Positions 14,173 to 14,645 of a stretch of 14,645 bases of DNA are shown one piece after another. The stretch is from Syntrophaceae bacterium (GTDB lineage Bacteria; Desulfobacterota; SM23-61). Position 1 is the first letter of the stretch. Each line of letters begins with the position of its first letter. The translations under genes were made by a program, and so were the position numbers. The stretch is taken from positions 1,887 through 16,531 of the forward strand of contig PMCE01000446.1 of assembly GCA_003154025.1 (NCBI GenBank), read 5' to 3'. The notes under the pieces are model-generated. The model had not been told where the DNA came from. It ran no database searches and was given only the letters and a program-made list of their open reading frames with translations.

Positions 14173-14218
14173 AACCGGGTTTCATGCCATTTTTCAGGCA
14201 TGGAACCCGGTTCTTTTT
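14173..14218 (+). terminator. strong intrinsic terminator
   Basis: 16-bp arms (14173-14188 and 14197-14212) pair completely, with one U-G pair, around the 8-nt loop ATTTTTCA, and are followed by CTTTTTT (14213-14219). A near copy of the 5' arm region, TGGATAGCCGGGCT (14141-14154, compared with TGGATAACCGGGTT at 14168-14181), lies just upstream and could compete for the 3' arm. From the terminator to 14350 I see nothing coding or regulatory that I can support. Confidence 0.85.
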
Positions 14219-14350
14219 TGTGGGTCGGGCGGGGGAAAGGTCAAGTATTTCAAAAGAATCATTTTGGGGCTAGCATTTGGGGAGAGGGCAAAGAAAGAGG
14301 AGCGCGGGGAAAGGGTTTGAATGGTTTGAATAAGAGGCTGGAAGTCATAA

Positions 14351-14551
14351 GTTCATTCAGAAAGAACGTCCGCCCTCACACTTCCGGGAATCGGGAAACT
14401 GGTCCTGGTGAAGAGGAAAGCCCGTATGGGTCGCAATCCCGCTACCGGTGATGCGATAAAGATTCCTGCTAAGACCGTGGTGAAGAGGCGGGTGGCAAAA
14501 GAAGCCAAAGAGGCGATTGTACCTGGGAGGAAATTGAAAGGAAAGTATTGA
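14351..14551 (+). pseudogene. HU-type DNA-binding protein, C-terminal part only
   Basis: The open frame after the stop at 14348 encodes LTLPGIGKLVLVKRKARMG, then RNPATGDAIKIPAKTVVKRR and a tail ending in KLKGKY. This is the DNA-binding arm and C-terminal helix of the HU/IHF family, including the signature GRNPATG. The N-terminal helices that form the dimer core are missing in this frame. A one-base shift near 14370 would join it to RLEVISSFRKN in another frame, the region where the end of the HU helical body is expected, so a frameshifted gene is possible. No start codon or ribosome binding site fits a complete gene. Either it is a relic or a single-base error in the sequence hides an intact gene; the last 58 residues themselves are well conserved. 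Confidence 0.65.
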
Positions 14552-14614
14552 ATCGAGCCAGGTCCCGGGGCGAGTGAGTCTCGATGCATGGCTTCATGAC
14601 CAGGAGATGACCTG

Positions 14615-14645
14615 TTGACCAGAATAGTCGATCTATCCCATGTGA
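14615..14645 (+). CDS. start of a cyclase / kynurenine formamidase-like protein (cut by window edge)
   Basis: A TTG at 14615 preceded by AGGAG with eight-base spacing opens a frame reading MTRIVDLSHV to the window end. The pattern I-V/I-D-L-S-H at the extreme N-terminus is typical of the cyclase family (metal-dependent hydrolases such as kynurenine formamidase). Only ten residues are visible, so the call rests on a short motif plus a good ribosome binding site. Confidence 0.4.
   Translation, partial: MTRIVDLSHV

Larger units (their letters stand above)
13945..14218 (+). ncRNA. candidate structured leader or small RNA between promoter and terminator
   Basis: No credible coding frame covers this stretch. 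It contains nested pairing at about 13986-14012 (GACC with GGTC, GGC with GCC around GGAAA), a GAAAC/GTTTC hairpin near 14018-14033, iterated words at 14030-14120, a hairpin AATTTGC-GGAT-GCAAATT (14121-14138), and an intrinsic terminator at the end. GGAAAGCCACTGGTCC resembles the core of c-di-GMP-I (GEMM) riboswitches, and GGATAGCCGGGCTGGC resembles their 3' end. However, the essential 5' GGCAAACC strand is missing and the two parts are too far apart. I therefore leave the class open. It could be an attenuated leader for the downstream genes, a stand-alone RNA, or a decayed riboswitch. Confidence 0.3.

Noticed and set aside
14140..14451. 103-codon plus-strand frame starting in the terminator region
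   Set aside because: It reads through an intrinsic terminator hairpin and is out of phase with the clear HU-type frame at 14381-14551; only a short part (about 14336-14369) might be HU remnant.

Overview
The window looks like a piece of a chromosome from an anaerobic, flagellated bacterium of the Desulfobacterota (former Deltaproteobacteria), probably an uncultured sulfate-reducing or syntrophic lineage. The reasons are a seven-gene flavin oxidoreductase/heterodisulfide reductase (Flx-Hdr) operon, CarD followed by a PIN/TRAM-type membrane gene, and the fairly high G+C with delta-style codon use. The assignment to this group is inference; no rRNA or tRNA gene is present to test it.

Layout. 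1-960 (minus): the membrane part of a YacL-like PIN/TRAM protein (cut by the window edge) and carD upstream of it, with a good sigma70-type promoter at 927-956. 960-1540: a long non-coding stretch with two tandem plus-strand promoter candidates (sigma70-like 1048-1076, sigma28/FliA-like 1104-1131) and a structured leader for motA and motB (1541-3222, plus), the proton-driven flagellar stator. 3240-10326 (minus): the Flx-Hdr operon, transcribed hdrC-hdrB-hdrA-flxD-flxC-flxB-flxA. 10406-10478: an intrinsic terminator built from 7-bp repeat units. 10483-12381 (minus): a membrane-bound GAF-domain sensor histidine kinase with its own promoter (12408-12437). 12452-13888: an insertion sequence whose transposase is broken by two single-base frameshifts. 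13889-14220: a compact promoter/structured RNA/terminator unit on the plus strand. 14351-14551: the C-terminal half of an HU-type DNA-binding protein without an intact N-terminus. 14615-end: probable first codons of a cyclase/kynurenine-formamidase-type protein.

How the genes work together. FlxA binds FAD and NAD(P)H and is expected to pass electrons through the ferredoxin-like FlxB and FlxC and the [2Fe-2S] adaptor FlxD to the flavin of HdrA. HdrA is the presumed bifurcation point, sending one electron stream to the CCG-domain subunit HdrB (through HdrC) for a disulfide-type acceptor and the other to ferredoxin. All seven subunits are present and look intact. The sensor kinase directly upstream has no response regulator next to it; a link to the operon is only positional.

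The most unusual signal is not a gene. At least four intergenic spacers (5144-5226, 6760-6888, 10411-10478, 14030-14120) are filled with degenerate iterated words of 7 bp (8 bp in the first), each spacer with a different word and most containing both orientations so that the RNA can fold. Two lie inside the Flx-Hdr operon and one forms a terminator.
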